Shown: positions 8,077-16,612 of the stretch, one piece after another | Numbering within the stretch: the first letter of the stretch is position 1 | Layout: the number at the start of each line of letters is the position of its first letter | Source of the DNA: CBDCDJ01 sp965215355 | Lineage (GTDB): Bacteria > Deinococcota > Deinococci > Deinococcales > Trueperaceae | Assembly: GCA_965215355.1 (NCBI GenBank) | Contig: CBDCDJ010000007.1 | Coordinates: forward strand, 2,418,001 to 2,482,000 | DNA: 64,000 nucleotides | Direction: 5' to 3' | The notes under the pieces: model-generated | The model's database searches: none | What the model saw: only the letters and a program-made list of their open reading frames with translations | What the model was told of the DNA's origin: nothing | Translations under genes and position numbers: made by a program

Positions 8077-9882
8077 ATGACTTACCGAAACATCGCCATC
8101 GTCGCGCACGTTGACCACGGCAAAACCACACTCGTCGACGGTATGCTCAAACAGTCGCACATCTTCCGCGACAACCAGACGGTCGCGGAGCGCGTGATGG
8201 ACTCGAACGACCTCGAGCGCGAGCGCGGCATCACGATTTTGGCGAAAAACACCGCCGTCGAGTGGGAAAACGTCAAAATCAACATCGTCGACACGCCCGG
8301 CCACGCCGACTTCGGCGGCGAGGTCGAGCGGGCGCTGGGGATGGTCGACGGCGTGCTGCTGCTCGTCGACGCCGCCGAAGGCCCGATGCCGCAGACCCGT
8401 TTCGTCCTCAAGAAAGCGCTGGCGCTGGGCCTGAAGCCCGTCGTCGTCATCAACAAAATCGACCGCAAGGACGCTCGCCCCGACGAAGTCGTCGACCTCA
8501 CTTTCGATCTGATGGTCGACTTAGGAGCCTCGGACGAGCAGTTGGACTTTCCCATCGTCTACGCCGTGGCGCGCGAGGGCAAGGCGTGGCTCGAGCTTGA
8601 CCAACCCGGCGACACCCTGGAGCCGCTGTTCGAAACTATCCTGAGCCACATCCCCGCCGCGAAGGTCGACTTAGACGCGCCCTTCCAACTGCAGGTCGCC
8701 AACCTCGACTACTCGGACTACATGGGCCGCATCGCCGTGGGCCGCGTAGTGCGGGGCCGCGCCAAAAAGGGTGAGATGATGACGCGCGTCCGGCGCGACG
8801 GCACCTTGCAACAGGCGCGCGTCACCAAAATCTTCACCTATTACGGGCTGCAACAGGTCGAGGTCGAGGAGATTTCCGCGGGCGACATCGTCGCGCTGTC
8901 GGGTCTTGAAAACGTACAAATCGGCGACACCCTCACCGACCCCGCCCGCCCCGAGGCGTTGCCCATCCAAAAAGTGGACGAACCCACCGTGAGCGTCACC
9001 TTCAGCCCGAACACGAGCCCTTTCGCCGGGCTCGAGGGCAAGTACGTCACCTCGAGGCACCTCAAAGAACGTTTGGACCGCGAACTCCTCACCAACGTCG
9101 CTTTGCGGGTCGAGGACCTGGGCGGCGAGAGTTTCCGCGTGTCGGGCCGGGGCGAATTGCACCTGTCCATCCTCATCGAGCAAATGCGCCGTGAAGGGTA
9201 CGAGTTGAGCGTCTCTCGTCCCGAAGTCATCATGAAAGAAATCGACGGCGTCCAGTTTGAGCCCTTCGAACACGTCATCGCCGACGTGCCGACGGCCTCG
9301 ATGGGCGCGGTCATGGAGTCGTTGGCGAGCCGCAAGGGCGACCTCGTCAACATGGCCCAGGACGAGACCGGGCGGGCGAGACTCGAGTTCTCCATCCCCA
9401 GCCGCTCGCTGTTCGGCTACCGCACGAGCTTTCTGTCGATGACCCAGGGCGAAGGCCTCCTCAACCACACCTTCGACGGCTACGAGCCTTACGCGGGCGA
9501 AATGAAAACCCGGCAGGGCGGCTCACTGGTGTCGATGGAAGCGGGCGAGGCTTACGCCTACAGCCTCAACAAGCTCCAGGACCGCGGCATCTTTTTCATC
9601 GAACCCGGCACGGAAGTGTACGTGGGCATGATTCTGGGCGCGAACGCCAAGCCGCAAGACCTCAACGTCAACGTCACCAAGAATAAAAAGCTCACCGCCG
9701 TGCGCGTGAAACTGAAAGACGAGAACACCTCGCTCATTCCGGTCAAGAAGTTGACGTTGGAAGAAGCCCTCGAGTACATCGCCGCCGACGAACTCGTCGA
9801 GGTGACGCCCAAGAGCATCCGGCTGCGCAAGAGCATCTTGGAACCCAACCAGCGTGAGCGGGCGGCGAAGGTGCTGGCTTAA
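8077..9882 (+). CDS. typA: Ribosome-associated translational GTPase TypA/BipA
   Basis: 601 aa. G1 AHVDHGKTTLVD at residues 9-20, G2 around RERGITI, G3 DTPGHADF and G4 NKID are all present, followed by the EF-G-like domain III and the TypA-specific C-terminal domain. TypA acts on the 50S/70S ribosome in stress and cold adaptation. ATG 8077 is chosen because the protein then begins MTYRNIAIVAHVDHG as in other TypA proteins. The frame is open further upstream into the insertion sequence, but that part has no conserved sequence. The ribosome binding site is weak. Confidence 0.97.
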   Translation: MTYRNIAIVAHVDHGKTTLVDGMLKQSHIFRDNQTVAERVMDSNDLERERGITILAKNTAVEWENVKINIVDTPGHADFGGEVERALGMVDGVLLLVDAAEGPMPQTRFVLKKALALGLKPVVVINKIDRKDARPDEVVDLTFDLMVDLGASDEQLDFPIVYAVAREGKAWLELDQPGDTLEPLFETILSHIPAAKVDLDAPFQLQVANLDYSDYMGRIAVGRVVRGRAKKGEMMTRVRRDGTLQQARVTKIFTYYGLQQVEVEEISAGDIVALSGLENVQIGDTLTDPARPEALPIQKVDEPTVSVTFSPNTSPFAGLEGKYVTSRHLKERLDRELLTNVALRVEDLGGESFRVSGRGELHLSILIEQMRREGYELSVSRPEVIMKEIDGVQFEPFEHVIADVPTASMGAVMESLASRKGDLVNMAQDETGRARLEFSIPSRSLFGYRTSFLSMTQGEGLLNHTFDGYEPYAGEMKTRQGGSLVSMEAGEAYAYSLNKLQDRGIFFIEPGTEVYVGMILGANAKPQDLNVNVTKNKKLTAVRVKLKDENTSLIPVKKLTLEEALEYIAADELVEVTPKSIRLRKSILEPNQRERAAKVLA

Positions 9883-9897
9883 CTGAACAGGTCTTGC

Positions 9898-10416
9898 TCA
9901 ATCCGCCTCTGTAAATCCGGCTGGTAGAAGCACCCCGTCGATAAGGTGAAGTTGACCATTGATGATTTGGGCAACGTAAGTGTTGACCAAATCCACGCCG
10001 TTTATTAGAACCTCGCGTTCCTGCACGTCTATGATAAGTGTTCCGCCAGCAAGTGTCTGAAGGGTTCCGTCCGTGAAATCGTTAGGGCCGATGTCGCCTT
10101 CAACGACATGGTTGAGGACAAATTCAGCCAGGTCGTCGCGTGCCAAAAATTCTTCTTCGGTAGTGTCGAGTGTAGTCAACATCCTCTCGAGAGCCTCGTC
10201 GTTAGGTACAAACATAGTGAGCGGCCCAGGTGCATTAAGTGTATCGACCAAATCTGCCTTCAAGACAGACAGTGTGAAAAGGTCTTTGTTCCGATTGTAG
10301 AAAGCATCACCCAACCTCACTGGTTCAGGACCCGTTCCAGGCACATCGGCCGTCCCACACGCAGAAGTGGACAAAATCAGAAAGATACTCAGGACTACAC
10401 GTAACGGGATTCTCAT
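9898..10416 (-). CDS. Fasciclin (FAS1) domain lipoprotein
   Basis: 172 aa. The signal peptide ends in a lipobox (LSTSAC, Cys20), so the product should be lipid-anchored outside the cytoplasmic membrane. One FAS1 domain follows, with the characteristic TMFVPNDEAL segment near residue 67 and the H2 motif INGQLHLIDGVLLP near the C-terminus. FAS1 domains mediate adhesion. A good ribosome binding site (AAGGAGCGCT) precedes the ATG. GC content is clearly lower than in neighbouring typA, and the gene opens an accessory patch reaching to about 12 kb. Confidence 0.9.
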   Translation of the reverse strand: MRIPLRVVLSIFLILSTSACGTADVPGTGPEPVRLGDAFYNRNKDLFTLSVLKADLVDTLNAPGPLTMFVPNDEALERMLTTLDTTEEEFLARDDLAEFVLNHVVEGDIGPNDFTDGTLQTLAGGTLIIDVQEREVLINGVDLVNTYVAQIINGQLHLIDGVLLPAGFTEAD

Positions 10417-10491
10417 AGCGCTCCTTTAAGGACCGTAAGTCAGGGCAATAGTCTTATCCCCGTAGTATATCCTCTATACCAGGAGGCCAAA

Positions 10492-10587
10492 ATGTCTCAG
10501 ACCGTTGAAGCTGTGTTCGACGGCGAAGTTTTACGCCCGACCGAGCCCTTGCAACTCGAGCCCAACACGCGCGCCCTCATCACTTAG
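10492..10587 (+). pseudogene. Truncated DUF104/AF2212-like antitoxin
   Basis: 31 codons, preceded by a strong ribosome binding site (AGGAGG). The peptide MSQTVEAVFDGEVLRPTEPL and the following residues match the N-terminal half of DUF104 (AF2212-like) antitoxins, which are normally 60-70 aa. A TAG stop ends the frame at 10585 and no recognisable C-terminal half or PIN toxin follows. I read it as a decayed antitoxin; a functional micro-protein cannot be excluded. Confidence 0.6.
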
Positions 10588-10654
10588 GTACAGGTTGTAA
10601 TCAAGCGCCTTTGACCTCAACGGCAAGCCGTCGGTGCATCCTCAGGAGACAGGC

Positions 10655-11239
10655 ATGTCTGACAAAAAAATCCTTCTCATGCTCTACCCAGGCTGCATCT
10701 CTTTTGAAACGATGCTGGCGGTCGAGGTTTTGGGTCAGGCTTTTCCTATTGAAGTCGTCACAACCAACGATGAAGTTCACACCGACGCTTCGGGTTTAAA
10801 GCTCGAGCCTCATCTAACATTTGCCGAAACTCAGCTCGACGATTACGCTGCTCTGCTCGTCCCAGGCGGAAATCCTGACGGTGTCGTCGGTGATGCTCGA
10901 GTCCAGCAACTCGTTTGTGAAGCGCATACCAAAGGTATCGTCGTGGGCGGAATTTGCGCTGGTGTGGTGGTTTTGGCGGACAGCGGCATCTTACAAGGAC
11001 AGACAATAACGCACAACTACACTGAGAAGTATGCGCCGAAAGAAGTCGTTGAGTTTACCTCAGAGTTTTGGGAAGGTGCAGAGTATGTTGACACGCTCTG
11101 TGTCGAGAGCAGCGGTATCGTGACGGCTATGCCGAACGGTTACATCGACTTCGCCACGACCTTGGCGCAGAAGTTGGGTGTTTACTCGGCTGAGCAAGCA
11201 GAGCGTATGAACCGTTATTACAAAGGATTACCTTTGTGA
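10655..11239 (+). CDS. DJ-1/PfpI family protein
   Basis: 194 aa of the class I glutamine amidotransferase-like fold. The nucleophile elbow GGICAGVVVLADSG (Cys near residue 104) is present, and the N-terminus starts directly with strand 1 (KKILLMLYPG). Such proteins act as chaperones, glyoxalases/deglycases, isonitrile hydratases or regulator domains. No DNA-binding domain is attached. ATG 10655 has a CAGGAGACAGGC ribosome binding site. GC is lower than in flanking housekeeping genes, consistent with acquisition. Confidence 0.85.
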   Translation: MSDKKILLMLYPGCISFETMLAVEVLGQAFPIEVVTTNDEVHTDASGLKLEPHLTFAETQLDDYAALLVPGGNPDGVVGDARVQQLVCEAHTKGIVVGGICAGVVVLADSGILQGQTITHNYTEKYAPKEVVEFTSEFWEGAEYVDTLCVESSGIVTAMPNGYIDFATTLAQKLGVYSAEQAERMNRYYKGLPL

Positions 11240-11274
11240 GACGCTATAGCAAGACAAACTATGAACAGAACGAG

Positions 11275-11280
11275 TAGAGT
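11275..11280 (+). promoter_or_regulatory. -10 element of leaderless DUF433 gene
   Basis: TAGAGT followed by 6 nt (AACTCC) and the ATG. No Shine-Dalgarno sequence. Confidence 0.55.
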
Positions 11281-11286
11281 AACTCC

Positions 11287-11523
11287 ATGAGCAAAAGCGC
11301 GGGCCAACTCTTAGAGCGAATCACGGTCAATCCTGAACAGTGCGGCGGACGACCCTGTATCAGAGGTATGCGTATTCGTGTGACTGATGTGCTCGACCTA
11401 CTCGCTGCTGGATTGTCTCACGAGCAAATCCTCGAGGAGTTGCCTGACTTGGAACCTGAAGACATCACGGCCGCTCTCATGTTTGCGTCACGAAGGTTAA
11501 ATCATCCTGTCCTTGCCGCGTGA
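11287..11523 (+). CDS. DUF433 domain antitoxin-like protein
   Basis: 78 aa. It carries the DUF433 signature NPEQCGGRPCIRGMRIRVTD and the helical AAGLSHEQILEELPDLEPED segment. It is probably the DNA-binding antitoxin of a DUF433-DUF5615 pair, with the partner's GTG start overlapping its last codons. The partner is interrupted by an in-frame stop, so this antitoxin may be an orphan. The start codon lies 6 nt after TAGAGT, suggesting a leaderless mRNA. Confidence 0.88.
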   Translation: MSKSAGQLLERITVNPEQCGGRPCIRGMRIRVTDVLDLLAAGLSHEQILEELPDLEPEDITAALMFASRRLNHPVLAA

Positions 11524-11864
11524 CCTTTTGGGTTGACGCTCAACTCTCACCCGCCCTGGCAATTTAGCTCACTGAGACTTTCGAGGTCGAGGCTTACTCG
11601 GTGAAATTTCTCGGCTACCGAGACGCGGCTGACAGGGTTATCTTTGAAGCTGCTAAAGAGGCGTCGGCTGTGGTCATCACCAAAGACGCCGATTTTGTCA
11701 CCATGCTCGAGCAACACGGCTCACCGCCCCGAGTTCTCTGGTTGACCCTTGGAAATACGAGCAATGCGCATCTAAAATGGGTGCTTGGTGAAACGTTTGA
11801 AAAAGCACTGACACTTCTCGAAGCGGGTGAAGATTTAGTGGAGATTGGCGATTTGCCTTTATAA
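11520..11864 (+). pseudogene. DUF5615 PIN-like toxin with nonsense mutation
   Basis: Overlaps the DUF433 stop codon (GTG at 11520). The frame reads VTFWVDAQLSPALAI, then TAG at 11565-11567, then LTETFEVEAYSVKFLGYRDA and on to ITKDADFV. Together these give a full DUF5615 (Mut7-C/PIN-like nuclease) of about 114 aa. In relatives the stop position is usually Trp, so TGG to TAG is the likely change. The first catalytic-type Asp (VDAQLSP) is separated from the second (KDADF). Restart at GTG 11601 would give an N-terminally truncated 87-aa product. Confidence 0.75.
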
Positions 11865-11878
11865 CTGGAGTGCCCCAC

Positions 11879-11953
11879 GTGAAGCAGTGTTTGGGCCTTC
11901 TTCTCAGCCTTTCGGCGTTTAGCATACCCTCTACTTTAGCTTGGCCGACTTGA
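11879..11953 (+). pseudogene. Signal-peptide-like remnant
   Basis: A 24-codon frame starting at GTG: VKQCLGLLLSLSAFSIPSTL and four more residues, then TGA. It looks like a complete Sec signal peptide (Lys, hydrophobic core, small residues before the cleavage site) with the mature protein missing. It may be what remains of a secreted-protein gene in this decayed patch, or a chance reading frame. Confidence 0.3.
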
Positions 11954-12079
11954 GCCGTTTATTTCGCAGAGGATTTATTCAGAGTAGCGTCACCCGTCAG
12001 CGGCCTGAAAACGAAACCCTCGCTCGTGCAAACTCCCCTGTTTGCCGACTATTCCATCACCTCTCATGCGCTTCTGGGG

Positions 12080-12085
12080 TACATT
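12080..12085 (+). promoter_or_regulatory. -10 element of leaderless uppS
   Basis: TACATT, then 6 nt (TGGGGG), then ATG 12092. The GGGGG run directly abuts the start codon, too close to serve as a Shine-Dalgarno sequence. Confidence 0.55.
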
Positions 12086-12091
12086 TGGGGG

Positions 12092-12925
12092 ATGAGCAGC
12101 GCCGCCCGAACGTTCTCGAGCGCCAAACGCGCCCTCAAGGTGTGGGACAGGGCCACGGCCCCGCTGTACTGGCTGTACGAACGCCAACTGCTGAGCGACA
12201 TCGCCAAGGGCCAAAAGTTGCCGAGGCACATCGGCATCATCATGGACGGCAACCGGCGCTTTGCTAAAACGCTCAACTTAGACGTCAAGGCGGGCCACGA
12301 CTACGGCGCGGGCAAGGCGCGCGAGGTGCTCGACTGGTGTTTGGAACTCGGCATCAACCACGTGACGCTGTGGGGCTTCAGCACCGACAACAAGGGCCGC
12401 GGCCCCGACGAGGTGGCGCACCTGCACACCTTGTTCGCGCGGCAGGCCAAAGAGTTGCTGAACGACCCCAAGCTGCACGCCAACCGGGTGCAGGTGCGCG
12501 TCATCGGCAACGTCGACGACTTTCCCGAGGACACCAAAAACGCGCTGCGCGACATCGAGGCGGCCACCGAGCACTACCGCGGGATGCACCTGAACATCGC
12601 CCTGGGCTACGGCGGCCGCGAGGAGATTATCAGCGCGGTGCGCAAACTGCTGCACCACAAGTCGGACGGGGCGATGAGTTTGGGCGACTTGATCGAAGAA
12701 GTCACCACCGAGGCGATTCACAGCTACCTCTACACCGCGGGCACGCCCGACCCCGACTTCGTGATTCGCACCTCGGGCGAGGTCAGGTTGTCGGGTTTTT
12801 TGCTGTGGCAAACGGCCTACAGCGAGTTTTATTTTTGCGACGCCTACTGGCCGAGCTTTCGCAAAGTCGACTTTCTGCGGGCGATTCGCAGCTTTCAAGA
12901 ACGGGAACGGCGCTTTGGACGGTAG
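12092..12925 (+). CDS. uppS: Isoprenyl transferase (undecaprenyl diphosphate synthase family)
   Basis: 277 aa cis-prenyltransferase that elongates farnesyl-PP with isopentenyl-PP to give the undecaprenyl carrier for peptidoglycan and other envelope polymers. The catalytic signature HIGIIMDGNRRFAK (Asp near residue 53) and C-terminal PDFVIRTSGEVRLSGFLLWQ are unmistakable. ATG 12092 is preferred over an in-frame ATG at 12026 because TACATT lies 6 nt before it, the spacing repeatedly seen here. An N-terminal extension of about 40 residues precedes the catalytic core. Confidence 0.95.
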   Translation: MSSAARTFSSAKRALKVWDRATAPLYWLYERQLLSDIAKGQKLPRHIGIIMDGNRRFAKTLNLDVKAGHDYGAGKAREVLDWCLELGINHVTLWGFSTDNKGRGPDEVAHLHTLFARQAKELLNDPKLHANRVQVRVIGNVDDFPEDTKNALRDIEAATEHYRGMHLNIALGYGGREEIISAVRKLLHHKSDGAMSLGDLIEEVTTEAIHSYLYTAGTPDPDFVIRTSGEVRLSGFLLWQTAYSEFYFCDAYWPSFRKVDFLRAIRSFQERERRFGR

Positions 12926-12971
12926 AGGCGGACGTTATTCGTCGTTCGTTTTTCGTTGAACAACCCTCTTT

Positions 12972-13757
12972 TTACTCGTCCCTTTCTCCTTTTTTTCCTA
13001 TAACGCTGAGCACCTCCGGCAGCAGCGCGCGCGTCGTGCTCAGCGCCTCGCCCGCATAAACCGTCTCGTTCCCGCTCCAGTCGCCGAAGTAGCCGCCCGC
13101 CTCGCGGAGCAATACCGGAAACGGGCCGCAGTCCCAGGGGTTCATGACGGGGTCCAGCATCACGTCGCAGCGGCCGGTGGCGACGAGGCTGTGGCCGTAA
13201 GCGTCCGACCAGCCGACGCGGTGGTAAGAGGCGTCTTGAATGCGTTCCCAAGCCGCTTCACGTCCGTACTTTTTGAAACTGCCTGCGTCGGTGAACGAGA
13301 CGACGGCGCGGTCCAACGTCTCAACCTCGCTCACAAAGCAGCGCCGCCCGTTCCAACGGCAACCCTCCCCCGCCGCGGCGCAGACCATGTCGCCCAAGGC
13401 GGGAAAGTAGGCGACGCCAATCTGGACGACGCCCCCTATCTCGAGCCCCAGCAGCACCCCGTACAGCGGCACGCCGCGCACGAACGACTTCGTGCCGTCG
13501 ATGGGGTCGACAATCCAGCGGTGGCTCGAGCCTCTCCCGCTGCTGCCGAACTCTTCGCCGAGCACGTCGTGGCTCGGGTAGGTTTGCTCAATGCGTGAAC
13601 GGATGAGTTCTTCGGCTTGCCGGTCCGCTATCGTCACGGGCGAGTCGTCGCCCTTGTAGTCGGGGGCGACGCCCGTTTGAAAGTAGCGGAGCGTGAGTTG
13701 TCCGGCTTGGAACGCTGTCTCGGTGGCAAAGTCGAGCAGGTCGGTGAGTTCGCTCAT
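12972..13757 (-). CDS. Inositol monophosphatase family phosphatase (HisN/SuhB-like)
   Basis: 261 aa. Metal-binding motifs are present in order: LGEEFGS near residue 70, WIVDPIDGTKSFVRG near 88 and the C-terminal VMNPWDCGPFPVLLREAGG near 205. These define Mg-dependent sugar-phosphate phosphatases (inositol-1-phosphatase, histidinol-phosphatase HisN, fructose-1,6-bisphosphatase types). The substrate is not resolved; the context does not point to histidine synthesis. ATG 13757 starts with the conserved helix MSELTDLLDFA. TATCCT lies 8 nt upstream and may be the -10 of a short-leader mRNA. Confidence 0.88.
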   Translation of the reverse strand: MSELTDLLDFATETAFQAGQLTLRYFQTGVAPDYKGDDSPVTIADRQAEELIRSRIEQTYPSHDVLGEEFGSSGRGSSHRWIVDPIDGTKSFVRGVPLYGVLLGLEIGGVVQIGVAYFPALGDMVCAAAGEGCRWNGRRCFVSEVETLDRAVVSFTDAGSFKKYGREAAWERIQDASYHRVGWSDAYGHSLVATGRCDVMLDPVMNPWDCGPFPVLLREAGGYFGDWSGNETVYAGEALSTTRALLPEVLSVIGKKGERDE

Positions 13758-13839
13758 AGGGTGCAAGGATACCAGACCGTCGAACGTGGGCGGCTGGCAG
13801 TCTTTTCTCAAGGTCTCATTCTCAGCGTAGCGCGTCTGC

Positions 13840-13845
13840 TACGCT
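13840..13845 (+). promoter_or_regulatory. -10 element of leaderless dGTPase gene
   Basis: TACGCT, 6 nt (CAAACC), then ATG 13852. No ribosome binding site. Confidence 0.6.
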
Positions 13846-13851
13846 CAAACC

Positions 13852-15000
13852 ATGCTCTACACCCGGGAAAAGCTCGACGCTGCCGAACGCCTCACGCTCG
13901 CACCTTACGCGAGTCTGGCGGGCGAGACGCGGGGGCGCGTCCACCATGAGAGCGAGAGCAGCTACCGCACCGCTTTTCAGAAAGACCGCGACCGCGTGGT
14001 TCACACCTCGGCGTTTCGGCGGCTCGAGTACAAAACGCAAGTGTTTGTGAACTACGAGGGCGACTACTACCGCACCCGCCTCACGCACACTCTAGAGGTC
14101 GTCCAGGTCGGCAAAAGCGTCGCGCGGGCGCTCGGGCTGAACGAGGACCTGACCGAGACCATCGCGCTGGCCCACGACCTGGGCCACCCACCCTTCGGCC
14201 ACGCCGGAGAAAAGGCGCTCGACCGGCTGGCGAAAGAGGTCGGCGGCTTCGACCACAACAAACAGTCGTTGCGCGTGGTAACCGAACTCGAAGAACGCTA
14301 CCCGGACTTTCCGGGCCTGAATTTAACTTGGGAAACCTTAGAGGGCATCATGAAGCACGAAACCGAGTACGACCTGCCCGCCCCGGACTGGGAGCCCGAC
14401 AAACAGCCGAGTTTAGAAGCGCAGGTCGTCAACATCGCCGACGAACTCGCTTACAACGCGCACGACCTCGACGACGGCTTGCGCAGCGGCATCTTGACGC
14501 CGGGACAGATTGCCGACATTCCGCTCGTCGGCGCGTTGATGGACGCGCTCGAGCTTCGTCCAGGCAACTTCACCAACCAGGCGCGCTACGTCCTCATCCG
14601 CGAACTGCTGGGCAAGGTCATCGAGGACGCGATTTTTCACACCGACGCGTGCTTAAAAGAGTTAAACGTCGCGTCTACCGACGACGTGCGGGGAGCTGAG
14701 CACAAAATCGTCGCCTCGTCGCCCGAAATGCACGAGCGGCTGCGCGAGTTGAAAAACTTTCTCTACCAAAACTTTTACTTTCACTACCGACTCATCCGCA
14801 TGACCAGAAAAGCCGACCACATCCTGGCGCGCATCTTCGACGCCTACACGGCTTCGCCGACGATGCTCCCGACCGAGGTACAAAAGGCCACCGAGGCGCG
14901 CGGGTTGGAACGGGCCGTGACGGACTACCTGGCGAGCATGACCGACCGCTTCGCCGGCGACGAGTACGCGCGGCTGTTCGACCCGCACGCGCTGACCTGA
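13852..15000 (+). CDS. Deoxyguanosinetriphosphate triphosphohydrolase-like protein (HD domain)
   Basis: 382 aa. The dGTPase-family segment FQKDRDRVVHTSAFRRLEYK is followed by the HD metal motif THTLEVVQVG and IALAHDLGHPPFGHAGE near residue 110, then a second HD-domain Asp. These enzymes hydrolyse dNTPs to deoxynucleosides and triphosphate and influence dNTP pools. Length fits the type-2 bacterial subfamily. The gene is divergent from the phosphatase gene. The mRNA is probably leaderless. Confidence 0.93.
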   Translation: MLYTREKLDAAERLTLAPYASLAGETRGRVHHESESSYRTAFQKDRDRVVHTSAFRRLEYKTQVFVNYEGDYYRTRLTHTLEVVQVGKSVARALGLNEDLTETIALAHDLGHPPFGHAGEKALDRLAKEVGGFDHNKQSLRVVTELEERYPDFPGLNLTWETLEGIMKHETEYDLPAPDWEPDKQPSLEAQVVNIADELAYNAHDLDDGLRSGILTPGQIADIPLVGALMDALELRPGNFTNQARYVLIRELLGKVIEDAIFHTDACLKELNVASTDDVRGAEHKIVASSPEMHERLRELKNFLYQNFYFHYRLIRMTRKADHILARIFDAYTASPTMLPTEVQKATEARGLERAVTDYLASMTDRFAGDEYARLFDPHALT

Positions 15001-15186
15001 GATTTGCAGGTTGTCGCGCAGTATCGCCTCGCCAGCGAAAGCGGAGTATCAGCAGGGTTACAACCCTAGACGTCAAAGAATTGGCAGAAGCTCGAGCCGA
15101 CAAAGAAGCAGGGCAGGTCTACAAAGTTCCTCGCGGTGTGCGCAGCGAAGCCAAGCGCGGCAGAGAAGAATGTATAGAGAATTTAG

Positions 15187-15192
15187 TACACT
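15187..15192 (+). promoter_or_regulatory. -10 element of isoaspartyl peptidase gene
   Basis: TACACT followed by 5 nt (GGCCC) and ATG 15198. The preceding 190 bases (15001-15186) contain no gene I can support. Confidence 0.5.
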
Positions 15193-15197
15193 GGCCC

Positions 15198-16082
15198 ATG
15201 CCCATCACCCTGCTCATCCACGGCGGCTCCGGCACCATTCGGGAAGAGGACCGAGCCAATTATCATGCAGGTTTGCTCGAGGCCAGAAACGCGGGCTTCG
15301 AGGTGCTCGAGGCCGGCGGCAGCGCCCTCGACGCCGTCCTGAAAGCCGTCACCCTGATGGAAGACAACCCGCTCGCCTTTAACGCCGGCACCGGCGGCTC
15401 GCCGACGAGCGACGGCGTCGTGGAGTGCGACGCGGCCATCATGCTCTCAGACGGCAGTTGCGGAGCGGTGGCTTGCGTCACCAAAGCCAAAAATCCCGTC
15501 CTCGTCGCCGATAAAGCACGTACTGAAACACCGCATGTGTTTTTCGTTGGTGAGGGGGCGGACAAGCTCGTCGATAATCCTATCGACAATGCCGAGTTGC
15601 TGACCGAGCGGACGAGGGCCGCTTTTGAACGCTGGAGGGAACAAAACGCCGGGCCGGTGGGTTCGGCGACGGTCGGCGCGGTGGCGCTGGACGAGGCGGG
15701 AACCTTGGCCGCCGCGACGAGCACGGGCGGGGTCCTGGGCAAGTGGCCGGGGCGGGTCGGCGACTCGCCGCTCATCGGTGTGGGGACTTATGCAAATTCA
15801 AACGTCGCCATCTCCTGCACAGGTAAGGGCGAGGCGTTTATGAAGGCGGTGACGGCCAAGGACGTGGCGTTGCGGCTCGAGTATGGCGAAAGTTTAGATG
15901 AGGCCGTAGCGAGGGCGCTTCAAGACGTGAAGCGGTTTGGCGGCAGCGGCGGACTCATCTGCGCGACTGCCGACGGGCGCGTGTGCGTCGGCTTCAACGC
16001 GCCGCACATGGCTTATGCCTGGAAAACTCAGAGCGGAGAAGAAGCGGCAGTGGGACTCGAGCCGGGTATCCTGTTGGGATGA
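15198..16082 (+). CDS. Isoaspartyl peptidase/L-asparaginase (plant-type, Ntn hydrolase)
   Basis: 294 aa precursor that should self-cleave before the Thr in GSATVGAVALDEAG (near residue 157) to create the N-terminal nucleophile. N-terminal LLIHGGSGTI and the GGSALDAVLKAV segment are typical. It degrades beta-aspartyl dipeptides and asparagine. ATG 15198 is chosen because the conserved MPITLLIHGGSG starts there, 5 nt after TACACT; an in-frame TTG 39 codons upstream is not supported. The stop overlaps the start of the next gene. Confidence 0.92.
   Translation: MPITLLIHGGSGTIREEDRANYHAGLLEARNAGFEVLEAGGSALDAVLKAVTLMEDNPLAFNAGTGGSPTSDGVVECDAAIMLSDGSCGAVACVTKAKNPVLVADKARTETPHVFFVGEGADKLVDNPIDNAELLTERTRAAFERWREQNAGPVGSATVGAVALDEAGTLAAATSTGGVLGKWPGRVGDSPLIGVGTYANSNVAISCTGKGEAFMKAVTAKDVALRLEYGESLDEAVARALQDVKRFGGSGGLICATADGRVCVGFNAPHMAYAWKTQSGEEAAVGLEPGILLG
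16067..16072 (+). promoter_or_regulatory. -10-like element before the P-loop kinase gene
   Basis: TATCCT, 6 nt (GTTGGG), then ATG 16079, inside the 3' end of the preceding gene. It may give a leaderless internal transcript. Confidence 0.45.
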
Positions 16083-16606
16083 AGCGCGTTTCCGTCGTCG
16101 GTCAGACCGGCTCGGGCAAGACGACGTTGGCGATGCGGCTCGCCGGTCGTCTCGGCAGCCAGCACATAGAACTCGACGCGATTCACTGGCAAGCTGGCTG
16201 GCAAGCTCTTTCGACCGACGAGTTCCGCCGCCGGGTCGTCAGCGAACTCGAAAACGACGCCTGGGTGACGGACGGCAACTACAGCGCCGTTCAAGACCTC
16301 GTGCTGGCGCGGGCCGACACGCTCGTCTGGCTCGACTACCCGCTCGGGACCGTGTTCAAACAGCTCACCCCGCGCACGTTTCGCAGGGTGTTTTTGCGCG
16401 AAGAACTCTGGAACGGCAACAGGGAACGCTTTTGGACGCAGTTCCTGAGCCGCGACTCGCTGTTCTTGTGGGCCTTGCGCACGCACCGGGCCAAACGCGA
16501 GAGGTACACGGCGCTCATAGATAATCCCGAATACAACCATCTCGAGTTCGTGCGGCTGCATTCGCCTGAGGCTATGAGGCGTTGGCTCGAGGCTCTCGAG
16601 GTATAA
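16079..16606 (+). CDS. P-loop nucleotide kinase-like ATPase (FlaR/topology-modulation protein type)
   Basis: 175 aa. Walker A VVGQTGSGKTTLA is at residues 6-18, followed by LDAIHWQAGW and WVTDGNYSAVQDLVLARADTLVWLDYP. This arrangement is typical of small adenylate-kinase-like proteins annotated as DNA topology modulation protein FlaR. The real substrate is unknown. The ATG overlaps the stop of the asparaginase gene (ATGA), so translational coupling is possible as well as initiation from the TATCCT box. Confidence 0.82.
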   Translation: MKRVSVVGQTGSGKTTLAMRLAGRLGSQHIELDAIHWQAGWQALSTDEFRRRVVSELENDAWVTDGNYSAVQDLVLARADTLVWLDYPLGTVFKQLTPRTFRRVFLREELWNGNRERFWTQFLSRDSLFLWALRTHRAKRERYTALIDNPEYNHLEFVRLHSPEAMRRWLEALEV

Positions 16607-16612
16607 ATCAGG

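Noticed and set aside
15001..15197. Small antitoxin-like frame upstream of the isoaspartyl peptidase (LDVKELAEARADKEAG)
   Set aside because: No start codon with a ribosome binding site or -10 spacing; the frame runs straight into the peptidase and the conserved N-terminus with its promoter element lies downstream.
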